Of a stretch of DNA of 64,000 nt, positions 1 through 11,700 are shown piece after piece. A program made the position numbers and the translations under genes. Each line of letters begins with the position of its first letter. The first letter of the stretch is position 1. The notes beneath the pieces are model-generated. The model made no database searches and had not been told where the DNA came from. It saw only the letters and a list, made by a program, of their open reading frames with translations. The DNA comes from Cannabis sativa (Eukaryota; Streptophyta; Magnoliopsida; Rosales; Cannabaceae). The stretch spans positions 71,878,600 to 71,942,599 of the forward strand of contig NC_083602.1 of the NCBI RefSeq assembly GCF_029168945.1, in the 5' to 3' direction.

Positions 1-1075
1 TCTATCTTGTTGCTTGATTTTTTATCTCATTTTTAGATTTGATTATATCTTATCTTATTTTTTAAATTTAAGGTCAGATATTATTATTTTTTTTTAAAAT
101 TAAATATTATTTTTAATTTGACCTTATATAAAGTTAAAATAAGATAACTATAATCATGATATTTTGAATAGAAATAAGATATTTTGCTAACTTTTAAATT
201 TTGTTATTTTATTTATTTAAATTAAATCATAAAATCTGAAAAAAAAAATATTTATTTATCTTTTTTTAATTTTTATTGAATATTTAATTTATAAAATAAC
301 AATATTTTTTTAAAAAAAAAAAGTAGTTAGCAAATTTTTGAAATGATATTTAGGTTAGTTGAAACCTAATTTTTCAAAATTGTAGGTTTAATTTTAAATA
401 TTATTTTATTAATTTTTTAAAATTCGAAAATATATATTTTAAATTATTTAATTATTTTTTCGAAATTTAATTATTTAAAATTAAATAAATCCTACATCCA
501 ACTATCCAGTTAACCTTGTTGCAGGAGTATGTGTTTTAGCTTATGTGTAAGTTTTATAAAAACCTATTATTGCTTGATCTAAATTGCCATGGTTAACTTG
601 TTGACAGATCCAATGATCTGATTTTAACCCATGGTTCAATTGTCAATAGGTCAAGTCAATAATTTGTAACAGGTAAATTTTACAATCTTCTTTCATCTGT
701 GTATGACCTAGCAACATGATAGGATTCATCCAAATGTGTGTCTGTGTGAGCCTATATGTTTATTTTATTATATAGATGCATATAGGTTGTTGCTAAATAA
801 AATGTCACACGGGTTCAGTATGTCGTACCCACTTCTATTGGCCCCCAACTCTCACACAAGGCCCAAAAGAGAGGAATTTAACCTTAAAATAAATGACTGT
901 TATTAATTGAATAGGTCCAAAAACTAAATGGACCTAAATAAAATCTCACATGAACTACCCCAATTGTGAAGGCCCATTTGTCTGATTTGAATAACTGTGC
1001 TAGGTTAATTAAATTAGTTTAACCTAATAAAATTGATTAGCAACATAATTAATTTCATTTATTTTGGAATTAATT
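1..1075 (+). mobile_element. Copia-type retroelement fragment (5' internal, non-coding part)
   Basis: This stretch aligns by eye with the untranslated internal region of the copia-type element at about 29,740-30,800 and, more weakly, at 21,480-22,020. Shared landmarks are the block around 'taaggtcagatatt', the block 'acttgttgacagatc', the phrase 'acctagcaacatgatagg' and the block 'ccccaattgtgaaggccca'. It runs off the left edge of the window and similarity fades near 1,075. No coding potential is visible. Positions 811-944 are inverted relative to the other two copies. No LTR is seen, so this is an old fragment or the edge of an element lying mostly to the left. Confidence 0.75.
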
Positions 1076-1547
1076 TGATATATCCCTTAAGTAATTTTTA
1101 TATATAAATATTAAGAAAATTATTTAAGTTGTATTAATTTAAATTTTCACACTGCTATTTTCAAATTCTATAGAGAAAAAATAAAATTTATTTTTCTCTC
1201 TATTGTTCTTGCTCATGTGTTGAGAACTCAACAAGAACAAAGGTATACACTTTATCCTAATAGCCTACACTATTCCTTATGTGTGGTTGATCAATTTGAA
1301 AGATATTGGTGTGAGTCCGAATTGTTAATTCCTCATCAATTGGATTTAGGGATACAACATACAAGAAGTTTCAAGAATACCCTGATAGGCTTCAAGAGGT
1401 ATACTCTAACTTATATCTTTTATTATTTTGATTTAATGTACACACATATAGAGATCCTATGGGTTATAGTATGATGATAATCAGATAATACGAAACTCTT
1501 CCGTTGCGTACCTAATTTAGTAGCATAAAACTAACATTCATATCATC

Positions 1548-1728
1548 CATAGAAGGCCCAGACTTGAGAAGAGGGAGCCAAAATAATCTTCAAACACAGT
1601 AGCAATACCTCTTGGAGTCTCAATCCAATTTGAATTTTCATCAAAAATCCCTCTAATAAGATTTTTCTTCTTCATATGAGAAACACTTTTATGAAAATAG
1701 GATGATTTTTTATCACCAGATTTGAGCT
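1548..1728 (-). pseudogene. L1-type LINE reverse-transcriptase fragment
   Basis: The reverse complement reads open for about 60 codons. It matches the linker before the reverse transcriptase in plant LINE ORF2, with the motif 'SGDKKSSYFHKSVSHMKKKN' followed by a 'G-x-FDENSNW' turn and 'FEDYFGSLFSS'. The same region in the intact LINE of this window reads 'GDRNTTFFHRYASKRKRN' and then 'YFEDLF'. Only this short piece survives, without endonuclease or catalytic FADD motif, so it is a scrap. Between 1,076 and 1,547 I recognise nothing. Confidence 0.65.
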
Positions 1729-1779
1729 AAGAATAAACATAAGATTTTCTAAACATGTAAGCTAAACATGTATGCATGT

Positions 1780-2960
1780 ATCATTATACTAATCTTACCT
1801 TGATTATGATTTCAAGTTTATCGATCAACCTAAGTAGAAACTTCTACTCGAGGATTTAAAGGTCATAAGTCACAATTTACTTAAAACTAGTAAGTGACTC
1901 GCTAATTCACTTTTGAGGACTTAAATTCAAAATTAAAAGTTTCTCTATCGATAAATAGCGTGACAATACCCTACATATGGATAAAACGTGAAAATTGAGG
2001 CTCCCAAAACTGCCCCAACCGGTGAACCGGATTCTCAAAATGGTGGACCGTTTTTTGGGATTCTTTCTGAGAAAATGGTTCACTTTTTGTTTTTGCAGAA
2101 AAACACAAAAAACACAACTCCAAGTTCAATTCTACCCCAAATAGAACCAAAACCTCAAAAACACCTAGAAACAACATAATAAACATATTTCAACTGAAAA
2201 ATGCAACATCAATGAACTAAATCAAAACTTGTCATTGTTGAGCAAGCTTTGTATTTCAAAAACTCAAACTTCCTCAACACGCCACACAACAACAAAAAAG
2301 ACCAACTAAACCAAACCCAAACAACTCAAAATAACCTCACGTAACAACCCCTAAATATTCCAAGTTCAAATAGAATCTAAAGCTCAAAATTGCATGCTCA
2401 AACTAAACTTTTCTTAAAAATTCAAAGAGAAAATGGACTTAAGGCTTACCTTGGCAAATCTCTTTATTAGCTACTGAAAATTCTGCTGAATTAAATTTGA
2501 ATTGGTTGGAAAATGTTGGATTTGTCCCTGATTTTTCCTTGGGTTTCTTGGGCCAAAAAAAAAAGAGAAAGAAAGAGTCTTGTTTAAACTTATTATCATT
2601 TCTTTACAAAATCCTCTTTTATTTATAATCTAACTAAGATAAATCCGAATGAAATCTTAGGTAAAGACTCTAGAACTCCCACTAAATCCAAATAGTAAAT
2701 TATAAGATAAAATAACCAATTTGCCATTTACTTCACTAAGAAGTAATCTAATAATTTAGGGGTAATAGTCCAAAATCATAACCTTGATTAATCTTGACAT
2801 TCCAAATGTCTAATTATCTTGTCCCGCTAATTTTAAGATATTCAATCGTATCTAAATAACTCTAATGGCCAAATCGTAGTATTCCACTATTACCGAGCAT
2901 AAGATATGAAAATAAAAAGAAATCATATATAACATGTATAATACACATAAAATTCAATAA
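1780..2960 (-). mobile_element. Diverged gypsy-type LTR-like fragment
   Basis: This non-coding stretch has the same order of landmarks as the gypsy LTRs at 12,992-15,237 and 40,337-42,257: a run of AACCGG words (near 2,018; compare 14,163 and 41,575), a lysine/asparagine-like A-rich block, a block resembling 'aaaatggattggaaa' with 'ttctgctgaa', then a tail of short lines ending in an AT-rich stretch. Identity is low and neither end is defined, so the assignment is a similarity of layout rather than a firm alignment. Confidence 0.4.
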
Positions 2961-4142
2961 AATCTCCATAATTGAGAAATTAAAAGAACCCTATTTTATA
3001 ATGCTAATACTTGTTTTAGATGTAGTCAAAAAAAATGTGGTTTTGTTTTTTTTTTTTTTAAACAAATGTGGTTTTGTATTATTGTTAGTGGAATTAACTC
3101 CTTAATTTGTGCTGAATAATTTTATGTTTAATTAGTTCGATATTTTATTTAGATTGAGATTTGAGATGTCAAGGAAAATTTTAAAATACATCTCTTAAAA
3201 TAAATTTATTGATGCACCCATTCGACATTTTTAGGACATTTTGCAAAAATTATGAGAAATTAAAAAAAAAATAACATGCTAAAAATAGAGTTCAAATTGT
3301 CTATTTCATATGCATATAAAATAAGCAACTGACTGAACACTACTTTAAGCGTTTTAATTTTTCTGAATTATTCAAAATTTTACATAGTGTACTAAATAAC
3401 TATAATGTAAATAATTATGGAAAAAAAATATCTCAAATATCGAAATAGATAGAAGTGTTTCAGTGGACCCCTGCCCTATAAAAACACTCTATATAAGGCA
3501 AAAAAAAGTAGTTAAGTACAAACATAACCAGGATTTGTCCCAATCACAAAGAAGACAAAATCCAAAAACAAACAACACCATTTCATATCTATGTGCTATA
3601 TTCCACACCTTTTTTTTCAACACAAAATTTTGAATGCCAATGGTAATTGAGAATTTTCTCTGTTACAATTCGGTCTTGATACAACCTGTGAAGGTGGATA
3701 CTAGAGGCTGCCATAAAATATTATTAATACACTCTTAACAAATATAATTTATTTTTTCACAGCAAAAAACAACATAATTTTTTTAATTCAACAAATATAT
3801 TATCTGAAATTGATATTATCTTTTATTTCTAGATTATAAATATAGCATATGATACCTTATCAGTATAAGTCAATGCAGAAACAATTTTCTGCACTAAATT
3901 TTTTCTCTAAATTGACAATGGCTCCACTAATGAGCCCCAACAGATTGGCATATTCCACATGCCTTATGAAGGTCCAGAACAAGAACAAGATTGATCTCTC
4001 TTACCAAAACATTATCACTTATCACAATGAAAAAATTGATCCCGAGCTCTATAAAAGACATCTAATTCATACTAGTAAATAAGCTCACACCTATTGACAT
4101 GTTTATGGACACACTCTACCATCCCGGGTGAGACAAGTACCA
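2961..4142. other. AT-rich spacer and 3' flank of the carrier gene
   Basis: No coding region is recognisable. The short open frames here lack codon bias or family motifs. The right part (about 3,800-4,142) should hold the 3' untranslated region and polyadenylation signals of the carrier gene that ends at 4,143 on the minus strand, but I cannot pinpoint the site. Confidence 0.5.
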
Positions 4143-6154
4143 TCAAGCACTTTTTAGTCTGCCCCTGGTTAGCAACAGATACTTTCTTATTGCAAGTATG
4201 AGAACCCATGTAGTTTTGGTAATCTTTTCCTTGATCATCAAAAGCAATGCAGAACTCAAAACTGTCTTCAGGATCTGAGCCTGCAATCCCTTGAAAAAGC
4301 CAGATATCCCTTCCGATTTCCAAATGGCAAGGAAAACTGCAGGTAGTGTTTTTTGCGACTTAGGTCGGGGCTTACTAGCACCGCCATCATCGTCGTCATC
4401 TGGATCTGCAGCTTGTATCATCACTTTACACCTGTAGCCAGTAGACATTTTAATTACATCCATAATCATGTTTATGAGTAGTAACTATCACAGTTTGAGA
4501 GAACACTAATGCACCTGATTGCAGGATATGTGAGAAAGGTAGCAACACTCTTGGAGATTGCACCTACCAGAAATGCTGAAAATGCAGAAAGAGCTTCAGG
4601 AGATGAACCCTTGTCCCGTTTATCCAGCTTTTCCCCCAGATGTCTTTGTTTTAGTTGATCAAAAACTGTATACTGAAGATAAATTATGAATCAATATCCA
4701 ATCTCCACCTAGTTTCTCTTTGATTAAATAGTGTTAAGTTATAGATGACACATGAAAATACTAAAACCTTGAAAGTTGAATTAAATAATCTACTGAATTC
4801 TTATCTTCTAAGCTTGAAGAATGCTAGAAACAACACACCTGAATAGCAGGGTTCGAAGTCAGTAACAGGGAGATTCCAAGTCCATCAAATGCATCACTCC
4901 AAGTTCCCTCTGTAAGCGTCTTCCACAGTCCTTTGGATTTTCCAAAGCTAGTTGTTTGCATCCTTGAGGCAGCTGTATCCAAGGGCTACACAGAAGTAAA
5001 TGGTAAGTTGAAGAGTCTTAACACATTCATAGAAAAAAGAGTAGAGTCACAATCAACTGGCAACAACACAATGGAGTATCACCTAACACTCGAAAGGATG
5101 ATCATACAGGACCACATAAAACATAGCATGCCAAACTACATCAATGCCAAATCACAATTTTCATTCCTTTCAAATTCTAATACCAGGTAATCAAGTAACT
5201 GCAAAACTTGCCACTCTTAATCTTAACACAGTGCCAGAACACATGACAGCATAAAGTTTGTGAATGGCAACGACAAACATTCATCATCATAATGAGTAAT
5301 GACAATAGTAAGCCTTCTCACCTGTGTGACAATCGCTGTACAAGCCCCAGCAGCTGCAGCCAAAAGCAGGTTTGCCTTAGTTCCAATCTTTATGGCACCA
5401 CTCTTTTTCAGATACAATCTTTTGAAGTAGCTGTATCCATAAAAGTAAACGAATTGTGCAATGAAGGACTGCAAGTTTTTAGTCCCCAGACCTTGATACA
5501 ACGAAAGGACCTGCCGGTTAGATATGGCTTCCCACAACACATCAGAAAGGTTCCTACACAACCCAGAACAACTTCAGAGTCAGTATAAGCAAGAATTCAA
5601 ACACAAAAAGCCATTTGAAGATTACCCTTTTGCAATTAGATACCTTAATTGTTAATAAAGTATTAGTAGTAGTGATCTTGATTCCTAAGGCCTTCTTCAC
5701 CTATCAGCCAAAATGGTTCCCTAAATATTATAACTAAACTTCTTGACAATAATGAATTGACACAACAACCAACTACCAAGTCTCTCAAAAGTCAAGCCAT
5801 TTTTATTATTAATAAAAAAAAAAAATCCCACAAATTTTAATTCTACTGTTACAATACAAATCAAAGAGAAATTGTGTCCTGTGAACCAATTAATCCACAT
5901 ATAAAAATTCTTGAGACCCAGTTCGATGGACTTTTGACTCGGATCAAGGACAACAGATAGAAATATATATCTGAATTCTAAAGAGAGAGACAGAGAGAAG
6001 GGGACCTGTATTTTCGGCGACCATGAGCTCCAACCTCGGCTTGGTATCTGGTTTTGCAGGTGTCGAGTGGGTATAAGAGGGTGGTGCTGACAAGTGATCC
6101 TATGGCACCCGAGGTCGCCTCTGATATCGATTCCAAATCAATACTACTCATCAT
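4143..6154 (-). CDS. PNC1: Peroxisomal adenine nucleotide carrier (PNC1/PNC2 type), complete, 5 exons
   Basis: Mitochondrial carrier family protein of the peroxisomal ATP/AMP exchanger type. In plants this imports ATP into peroxisomes to activate fatty acids for beta-oxidation. Minus-strand exons are 6,154-6,006, 5,553-5,322, 4,985-4,839, 4,672-4,515 and 4,431-4,143, all with GT donors and AG acceptors. They sum to 975 nt (324 aa plus stop), against about 322 aa in Arabidopsis. The three carrier repeats are marked by 'PLDTCKTR' (exon 1), '[10 protein letters not shown]' (exon 3) and 'PAIRCKVM' (exon 4/5 junction). Other family landmarks are '[12 protein letters not shown]', '[20 protein letters not shown]' and, near the C-terminus, '[20 protein letters not shown]'. 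The start is the first of two tandem ATGs (6,154 or 6,151), just before '[15 protein letters not shown]', which matches the family start. An acidic 'DPDDDDDGG' insert sits before the last repeat. No frame break is seen. Confidence 0.95.
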
Positions 6155-6600
6155 CTTCAATTCTATCGAAACACTTTTCCTTTCTAGAATCGAGATGTTA
6201 TATTTTTCTACACGTACACTATCTTGTATACAAATATATAAATATATATATATATATATTATATATGAGAGAGAGAGGGAGAGAGGGGGTGATTTACTAG
6301 AGAGATACGTCAGATGTTGTTTGGTATAAAAAGAAGTGGAATGGAAAGAAAATTTGATGAGAGAAGAGAAGAGAAAATGAAAACGACTCGTTTCGTTTCG
6401 TGGGAACTGGGAAGACCAGACCAATGGATTGGCGTTTTCTTGGGATTTGAAAAACGTGAAAAGCTTTCTCACCGTCCAGATCAACTCTTCTCCCACTTTC
6501 CTCGTCTTTCGTCCGCGCGGGTCCCATCTCTCAAACTCTATCAAACAAAAATTAGAATCCCAATAAATTAATAAAATGGCATACATAGAAAAAAAAATGT
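6155..6600 (-). promoter_or_regulatory. 5' UTR / promoter region of the carrier gene
   Basis: This lies directly upstream of the carrier start codon on the minus strand. It contains an (AT)n tract followed by a (GA)n tract on the plus strand (about 6,239-6,290, read as TC then AT on the transcript side). Pyrimidine-rich 5' leaders of this kind are common in plant genes. The longer minus-strand open frames here (to 6,586) are upstream extensions of exon 1 or shadows. A transcription start cannot be placed. Confidence 0.5.
6239..6290. repeat. Compound AT / GA microsatellite
   Basis: An alternating AT tract runs directly into a GA-rich tract, within the leader or promoter of the carrier gene about 85-140 bp upstream of its ATG. 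Confidence 0.8.
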
Positions 6601-6760
6601 GTAATAAAATTATTTGTAAACAAATTTTATCTTGCTAATAAATGATAGGTAACCAGAATCTTTAAATTCAGTAAATTATCAATTTGATTAAAATAAAACA
6701 TTATTAAGTAGTTATTTTATAAGGTATATTTAAATTATCATTTAAAATACATTGGCACAC

Positions 6761-6777
6761 AAATTTCACACATACAT
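6761..6777. repeat. LINE target-site duplication, left copy
   Basis: The 17-bp sequence 'aaatttcacacatacat' occurs here and again at 12,896-12,912 directly after the poly-A tail. The outermost A residues of the right copy are ambiguous with the tail, so the duplication is 14-17 bp. Confidence 0.93.
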
Positions 6778-7356
6778 ATGGGTGCATTGTACCAAAAAAC
6801 TTTTTCTCTCTGGAACACTCTGGTAGGTATGAGAACACTCTTCTCTTTTGATCGTGTTTTGGTCCCTGATATGGGGATTTTAGTCCACCCATACTGTTCA
6901 TGTGGTGGTTTTCCTTCTCAATGTTTGTTGATTAGGTGTCTCCTAGTAATTAATATGGGTATTAATTTCTCTGAGTCTCTGGGTGTTTCTCTCTCCAATC
7001 CCATTTGTTTTATCTGGAACATTTATTGCATTTGGTATCATTTCCTCCCTCTCATCTTCTCCGATAGTCATTTCTCATTAAGTTTCTGCCATTTTTGCAT
7101 TAAAAACTATCTTTTCACCTTCTATTTTGCCATTGGAAACCGTAAGATGGAGGCGGATGAAGATCATCAAAATCTTTCCCTAATGAAGGCTACTTCAGCT
7201 AATGCTAGGGTTATGATTATGGATTTCTCAAAAGTCATTTCTAGAGGATATTGGTTTTATCTATATAAGGCAAGAACCAGGTATAATTTTTTATCCTTAT
7301 CAATCCTTAGCTTGTTCTCATTATCTCTTTTCTTGTACTTTTTGCTTTTTAGTATC

Positions 7357-8769
7357 ATGGATGAATTTCTGAGTAGTGTTTCTAGTGCTCTTGTCTTACC
7401 TGCTGATGAAAATACCGTCTTCACTTATTATGCTAACCCCCCTAGTGATTTTCCAACTCCTATTAGTTTGTTGCTTAAATTACACACTGTTCGACCTTAC
7501 AATAGGCCTTCCCTTATGAAAACTCTCTCTGGAATGTGGTCATCACTTTGTCGATTCCCTGTCTGTGTTTCTGAACATGCAGATGGTTTGTTTATGGTTA
7601 CTTTTGGATGTGAAGGGGATAAGGGTAGAGTCCTTGAAGGCCAGCCTTGGCACTTTGCACAAAGTATAACTGTCTTTGCTGCTCCTAATCTTTCATTTCC
7701 TATCACCCCTGATACTTTACACTATGTGCCCTTTTGGGTGCAAGTGTATGGTATTCCTTTTATGTGTAAATCCTATGAGCTTGCTAGGTTTATTTCTTCT
7801 GAAATTGGGGATCTTATAGAAGTAGATAGGGACACTGTTAGAGAGGGTACTGGGCCTTATCTTAGACTAAGAATCCTCCTAGATGTTAACCTGCCAATTC
7901 GTAGGGGGATGAACATCAGGTTTATTCGAATGGGGAGGGAGTTCATTAAATGGATTGATTTTAAGTATGAACGTTTGCCCGATTTCTGCTTTTACTGTGG
8001 TCGTCTTGATCACACCAAAAAGTATTGTCATGCTTTTTTGCAAAAGTGTGATGAAACTATGTCTGAGCCTCTTTGTCCTTATAATATTCTGCTTAGGGGA
8101 AAAGAGAAAATTTCTGATAAGGGTGCTCCCTTTCAATACCCTCACCCACCTGCCATGACTATGTTAAATGTTCCTCCTGTCAATCTTAGTATCTCTGCTA
8201 GTGGCTCCTTGGATTTACCTATTAGGTTTCCTTCCTTCCTCAATTTCAATACTGCCTCTACTTTTCCATTTACACAGACCCTGCAAACTACTGGCATTAT
8301 GATTCCAACTCCTCTTAACCCAAATGTGCGTGAGATGATTCCTCCTTTCAACCGGTCTGATCTTAGTTTGTCTCTAAGTAACTCTGCTTTTAGTCCTTAT
8401 ACCACTGATTCTGTGATTGTAACTGCCACTGCTCCTATGGTTAGCTCTGAGCTTCAGTTGGGAGGCTTTCAGCCTCAAGTTTCTGTTCCATCTGCTCAGG
8501 ATGGGAATGTTTCTCTTCATTCCAATCCTATGGAGATGGAACAGGGTGCCTATGTGAGCCAGCCTGACTGCTCTGTTCGTGGTAAGGGTTTGGCCTCTGC
8601 TTCAGGGGTCAAACGACCTTCCTTTCAGCTGCATCAGGCTGTTGTTGGTGGATCTTTGCGATCTACCCTGAAGAGAGCTCGAGCTGGTGACAGTGATGAT
8701 AGTTCCTCTGCTGCAACTTCTGAACCTGAACAGGCGGGTGATGCTGAGCACACCCGCCCAGAAAAATGA
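7357..8769 (+). CDS. LINE ORF1 protein (DUF4283 domain and CCHC zinc knuckle)
   Basis: A nucleic-acid-binding ORF1 protein of plant L1 elements, expected to coat the element RNA. I chose the ATG at 7,357 ('MDEFLSSVSSALVLPADE'), giving 470 aa, because it begins a typical acidic ORF1 N-terminus. The frame is also open upstream to an ATG at 6,778 (663 aa in total), and that extension is discussed as a finding. Residues about 30-170 are DUF4283-like, with 'LMKTLSGMWSS' and 'GQPWHF'. A CCHC knuckle 'CFYCGRLDHTKKYC' lies near residue 211. The C-terminal half is Ser/Pro-rich and low complexity. The stop TGA overlaps the ORF2 start in an ATGA, suggesting termination-reinitiation. Confidence 0.9.
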   Translation: MDEFLSSVSSALVLPADENTVFTYYANPPSDFPTPISLLLKLHTVRPYNRPSLMKTLSGMWSSLCRFPVCVSEHADGLFMVTFGCEGDKGRVLEGQPWHFAQSITVFAAPNLSFPITPDTLHYVPFWVQVYGIPFMCKSYELARFISSEIGDLIEVDRDTVREGTGPYLRLRILLDVNLPIRRGMNIRFIRMGREFIKWIDFKYERLPDFCFYCGRLDHTKKYCHAFLQKCDETMSEPLCPYNILLRGKEKISDKGAPFQYPHPPAMTMLNVPPVNLSISASGSLDLPIRFPSFLNFNTASTFPFTQTLQTTGIMIPTPLNPNVREMIPPFNRSDLSLSLSNSAFSPYTTDSVIVTATAPMVSSELQLGGFQPQVSVPSAQDGNVSLHSNPMEMEQGAYVSQPDCSVRGKGLASASGVKRPSFQLHQAVVGGSLRSTLKRARAGDSDDSSSAATSEPEQAGDAEHTRPEK

Positions 8770-11700
8770 GTTTATTGAGCTGGAATGCACGTGGTTTGGG
8801 GAGTACACGTGCATTCAGACGGCTCTCCCTTTTGGTGAAAAATCAGCAACCTTCTCTCCTTTTTTTGATGGAAACTAGACTTTCTGTCCATGCAATGGAT
8901 AAGTTTAGAGTGGGTCTTTCTTTTGATCATGCTTTTGAGGTCCCTAGGAAGTTTTTTGGGGGGGGACTTATGTTGTTATGGAAAGACTGTTTAGATGTTA
9001 ATATTATTAACTTTTCATGTAATCATATAGACTGTATTATAACTTTTCCTGATAATGAAACTTTTCATTTTACTGGTTTTTATGGCTCTCCTGATGTTTC
9101 TCAACGTGTGTTTACTTGGGAATTGCTTGATAAAGTTTATTATAATGCTCCGAACCTCCCTTGGCTTATCATGGGGGATTTTAATAGCTATCTTTATTAT
9201 AGTGATAAAATTGGTAGTGATCATTATAATATTGTAAATATGGATAATTTTTCTGCTTTTTTAAGTAAGTTTCATTTATCACCCCTTCCTTTTATAGGTA
9301 ATAAATATACTTGGAATAATAATACTATTTTTGAAAGACTTGATTGGGCAATTGGTTCTGATTCTTGGTTTAATTCATTTCCTTCGGCTGTTCTTTATCA
9401 TTTACCATATTATGGCTCTGATCATAGAGCACTGAAAGTAATGGTCAATCCAAATGTGCCCAACCGTAATCTTCATAGTCCTAAGCGATTTCACTTTGAA
9501 AATATTTGGCTTGAGAATCCGGATTTTTATACCACCCTTAATAGTGCTTGGTCCAATAATGATTCCACATTAGGTGCTTATCCTAGGTTCCTTCATTCTC
9601 AAAAAGCTTCTATTGATTCTCTTACTTCTTGGGGCAAGTCCATTAGAAAAGATTTTAAGCTTCGTATTTCTTACCTTCAGCAAGATATTGAGAGACTTCA
9701 GTCCTCTCACCATAGAGATAGGGATGCAATTTCTTCTATTAAACATGTTCAATCTCAACTTGATGCTCTTTTATATAAAGAGGAGATTTATTGGCGTCAA
9801 AGGGCTAGAGTTAGCTGGCTTAAGGCTGGTGATAGGAACACAACTTTCTTTCATAGGTATGCGTCTAAGAGAAAGCGTAATAATGCTATTCCTTTTCTTA
9901 GAGATGATAATGGTAATGTTGCAAGTAACTTAGAAGATTTGAGTGCTTTTGTTACTTCTTATTTTGAAGATCTTTTTCATTGTAATGGCTGTGATCCGGA
10001 GGCTGTAAATCAAATTTTAGATTGCCTTGGTCCACCTTTAGAGGAAATGGAGATTGATTTTTTGCAGCAGCCATTTACTTTTGAGGAAGTTAAAAAGGCT
10101 GTGTTCCAGCTCTCGGGAGATAAGGCCCCTGGTCTTGATGGACTTAATGCCTATTTTTATCAAAAGAATTGGGACACTGTGGGTAATGATTTAGTGAACG
10201 CTGTCCTGGACTGTCTAAATAATGGTGTAGATTTTTCTGAGGTTAATTCTACTTTGATTGTCCTTATTCCTAAAAAAAAGAGGGCTAGATCTCTTAAAGA
10301 CTTTAGACCGATTAGTTTATGCTCCACTTTCTATAAGATTATTTCTAAGGTCTTAGCAAATAGATTGAAATTGGTTCTTCATAAAATTATCTCTCCTTTC
10401 CAGAGTGCTTTTGTGGCTGGTAGAGTCATTTTTGATAATATTTTGATTGCTCAAGAGGTGGTCCATGCTATTAATGGTAGAAAGAATGGTAAGAATGGTT
10501 GGGCAGCCTTGAAGCTTGATATGGCCAAGGCTTTTGACAGGGTTAATTGGCATTATTTGAAAAGTGTAATGTTGCATTTTAATTTCCCTGTTTCTTTTGT
10601 TTCCTTGATCATGAAATGTATTACCACTTCTAATCTTTCATTTCTGATTAATGGCTCAATCACTGGATCGGTTAAGCCTTCCCGTGGAATAAGACAGGGG
10701 GATCCACTTTCACCCTACATTTTTCTCCTTTGTGCTGAAGGATTGTCTTCCCTTCTTTGTGCTCATCAAAATTCTGGTTCTCTTAAGGGTGTAGCTATTT
10801 CAAGGAGGGCTCCTTCTATTTCCCATCTTCTTTTTGCTGATGATAGTCTCATTTTTTGTTCAGCTGATAGGGAGTCTTGTACTTCTCTCAGTCAAATTTT
10901 TAATCTCTATTCCCTTGCCTCTGGGCAAGTTATTAATTTTGCTAAATCCTCTATTCTCTTTTCCCCTAATACTCCTCAGGATGTCAGAAGTCTTTTCTTT
11001 ACCACTTTTGACCTAGAAGATAGACCTTTTGTTAGTAAGTATTTAGGTTTGCCTCAATGCCTTGCTAGATCAAAGTATCAGTCTTTTGCCTTTCTTAAAG
11101 ATAAAGTGTTGTCTGTGCTTACTAATTGGTCTGGTAAATGGTTTTCCAAGGCTGGTAAGGAAATTCTTCTTAAGGCTGTTATTCAGGCAATCCCAGCTTA
11201 TGCTATGGCTTGTTTTAGGCTCCCTGTTAAATTATGTAAGGGAATCGAGACTGAGATGGCTAGGTTCTGGTGGGGTTCTTCAGGAAACAATCATAAAATT
11301 CATTGGAAATCCTGGAAAAAGCTTTGTCAATCTAAATGTATGGGGGGGTTAGGTTTTCGTTCATTAATTCATTTTAACCAAGCTATGCTTGCAAAGCAGG
11401 CTTGGAAAATTTTCAAGCAACCTGACTCTTTATTATGCCGTGTCCTTAAAGCTAGATACTTTCCCAATTCTTCTATTCTAGAAGCTGTTCCTGGTCATAA
11501 CCCTTCCTATGCTTGGAGGAGCATTCTTTGGGGAAGAGATTTGATGGCATTGGGTCTTATTTGGAAGATTGGGGATGGGGAGAACATTTTAACTATTGGT
11601 GATCATTGGCTTCCCAATAACAAATATCTTTGCTATAAGGATGATCATGTGCCTCCTTCACCTAAGCTCTCTTTTTTTATTTCTGATTCTGGGTGTTGGG

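Noticed and set aside
1217..1474. 85-codon ORF near the left retroelement fragment
   Set aside because: Begins at a GTG, has no family motif and sits in AT-rich repeat-like DNA.
6297..6586. Long antisense and sense ORFs upstream of the carrier gene
   Set aside because: They are upstream extensions of exon 1 or shadows in a pyrimidine-rich leader. The conserved carrier start is at 6,154.
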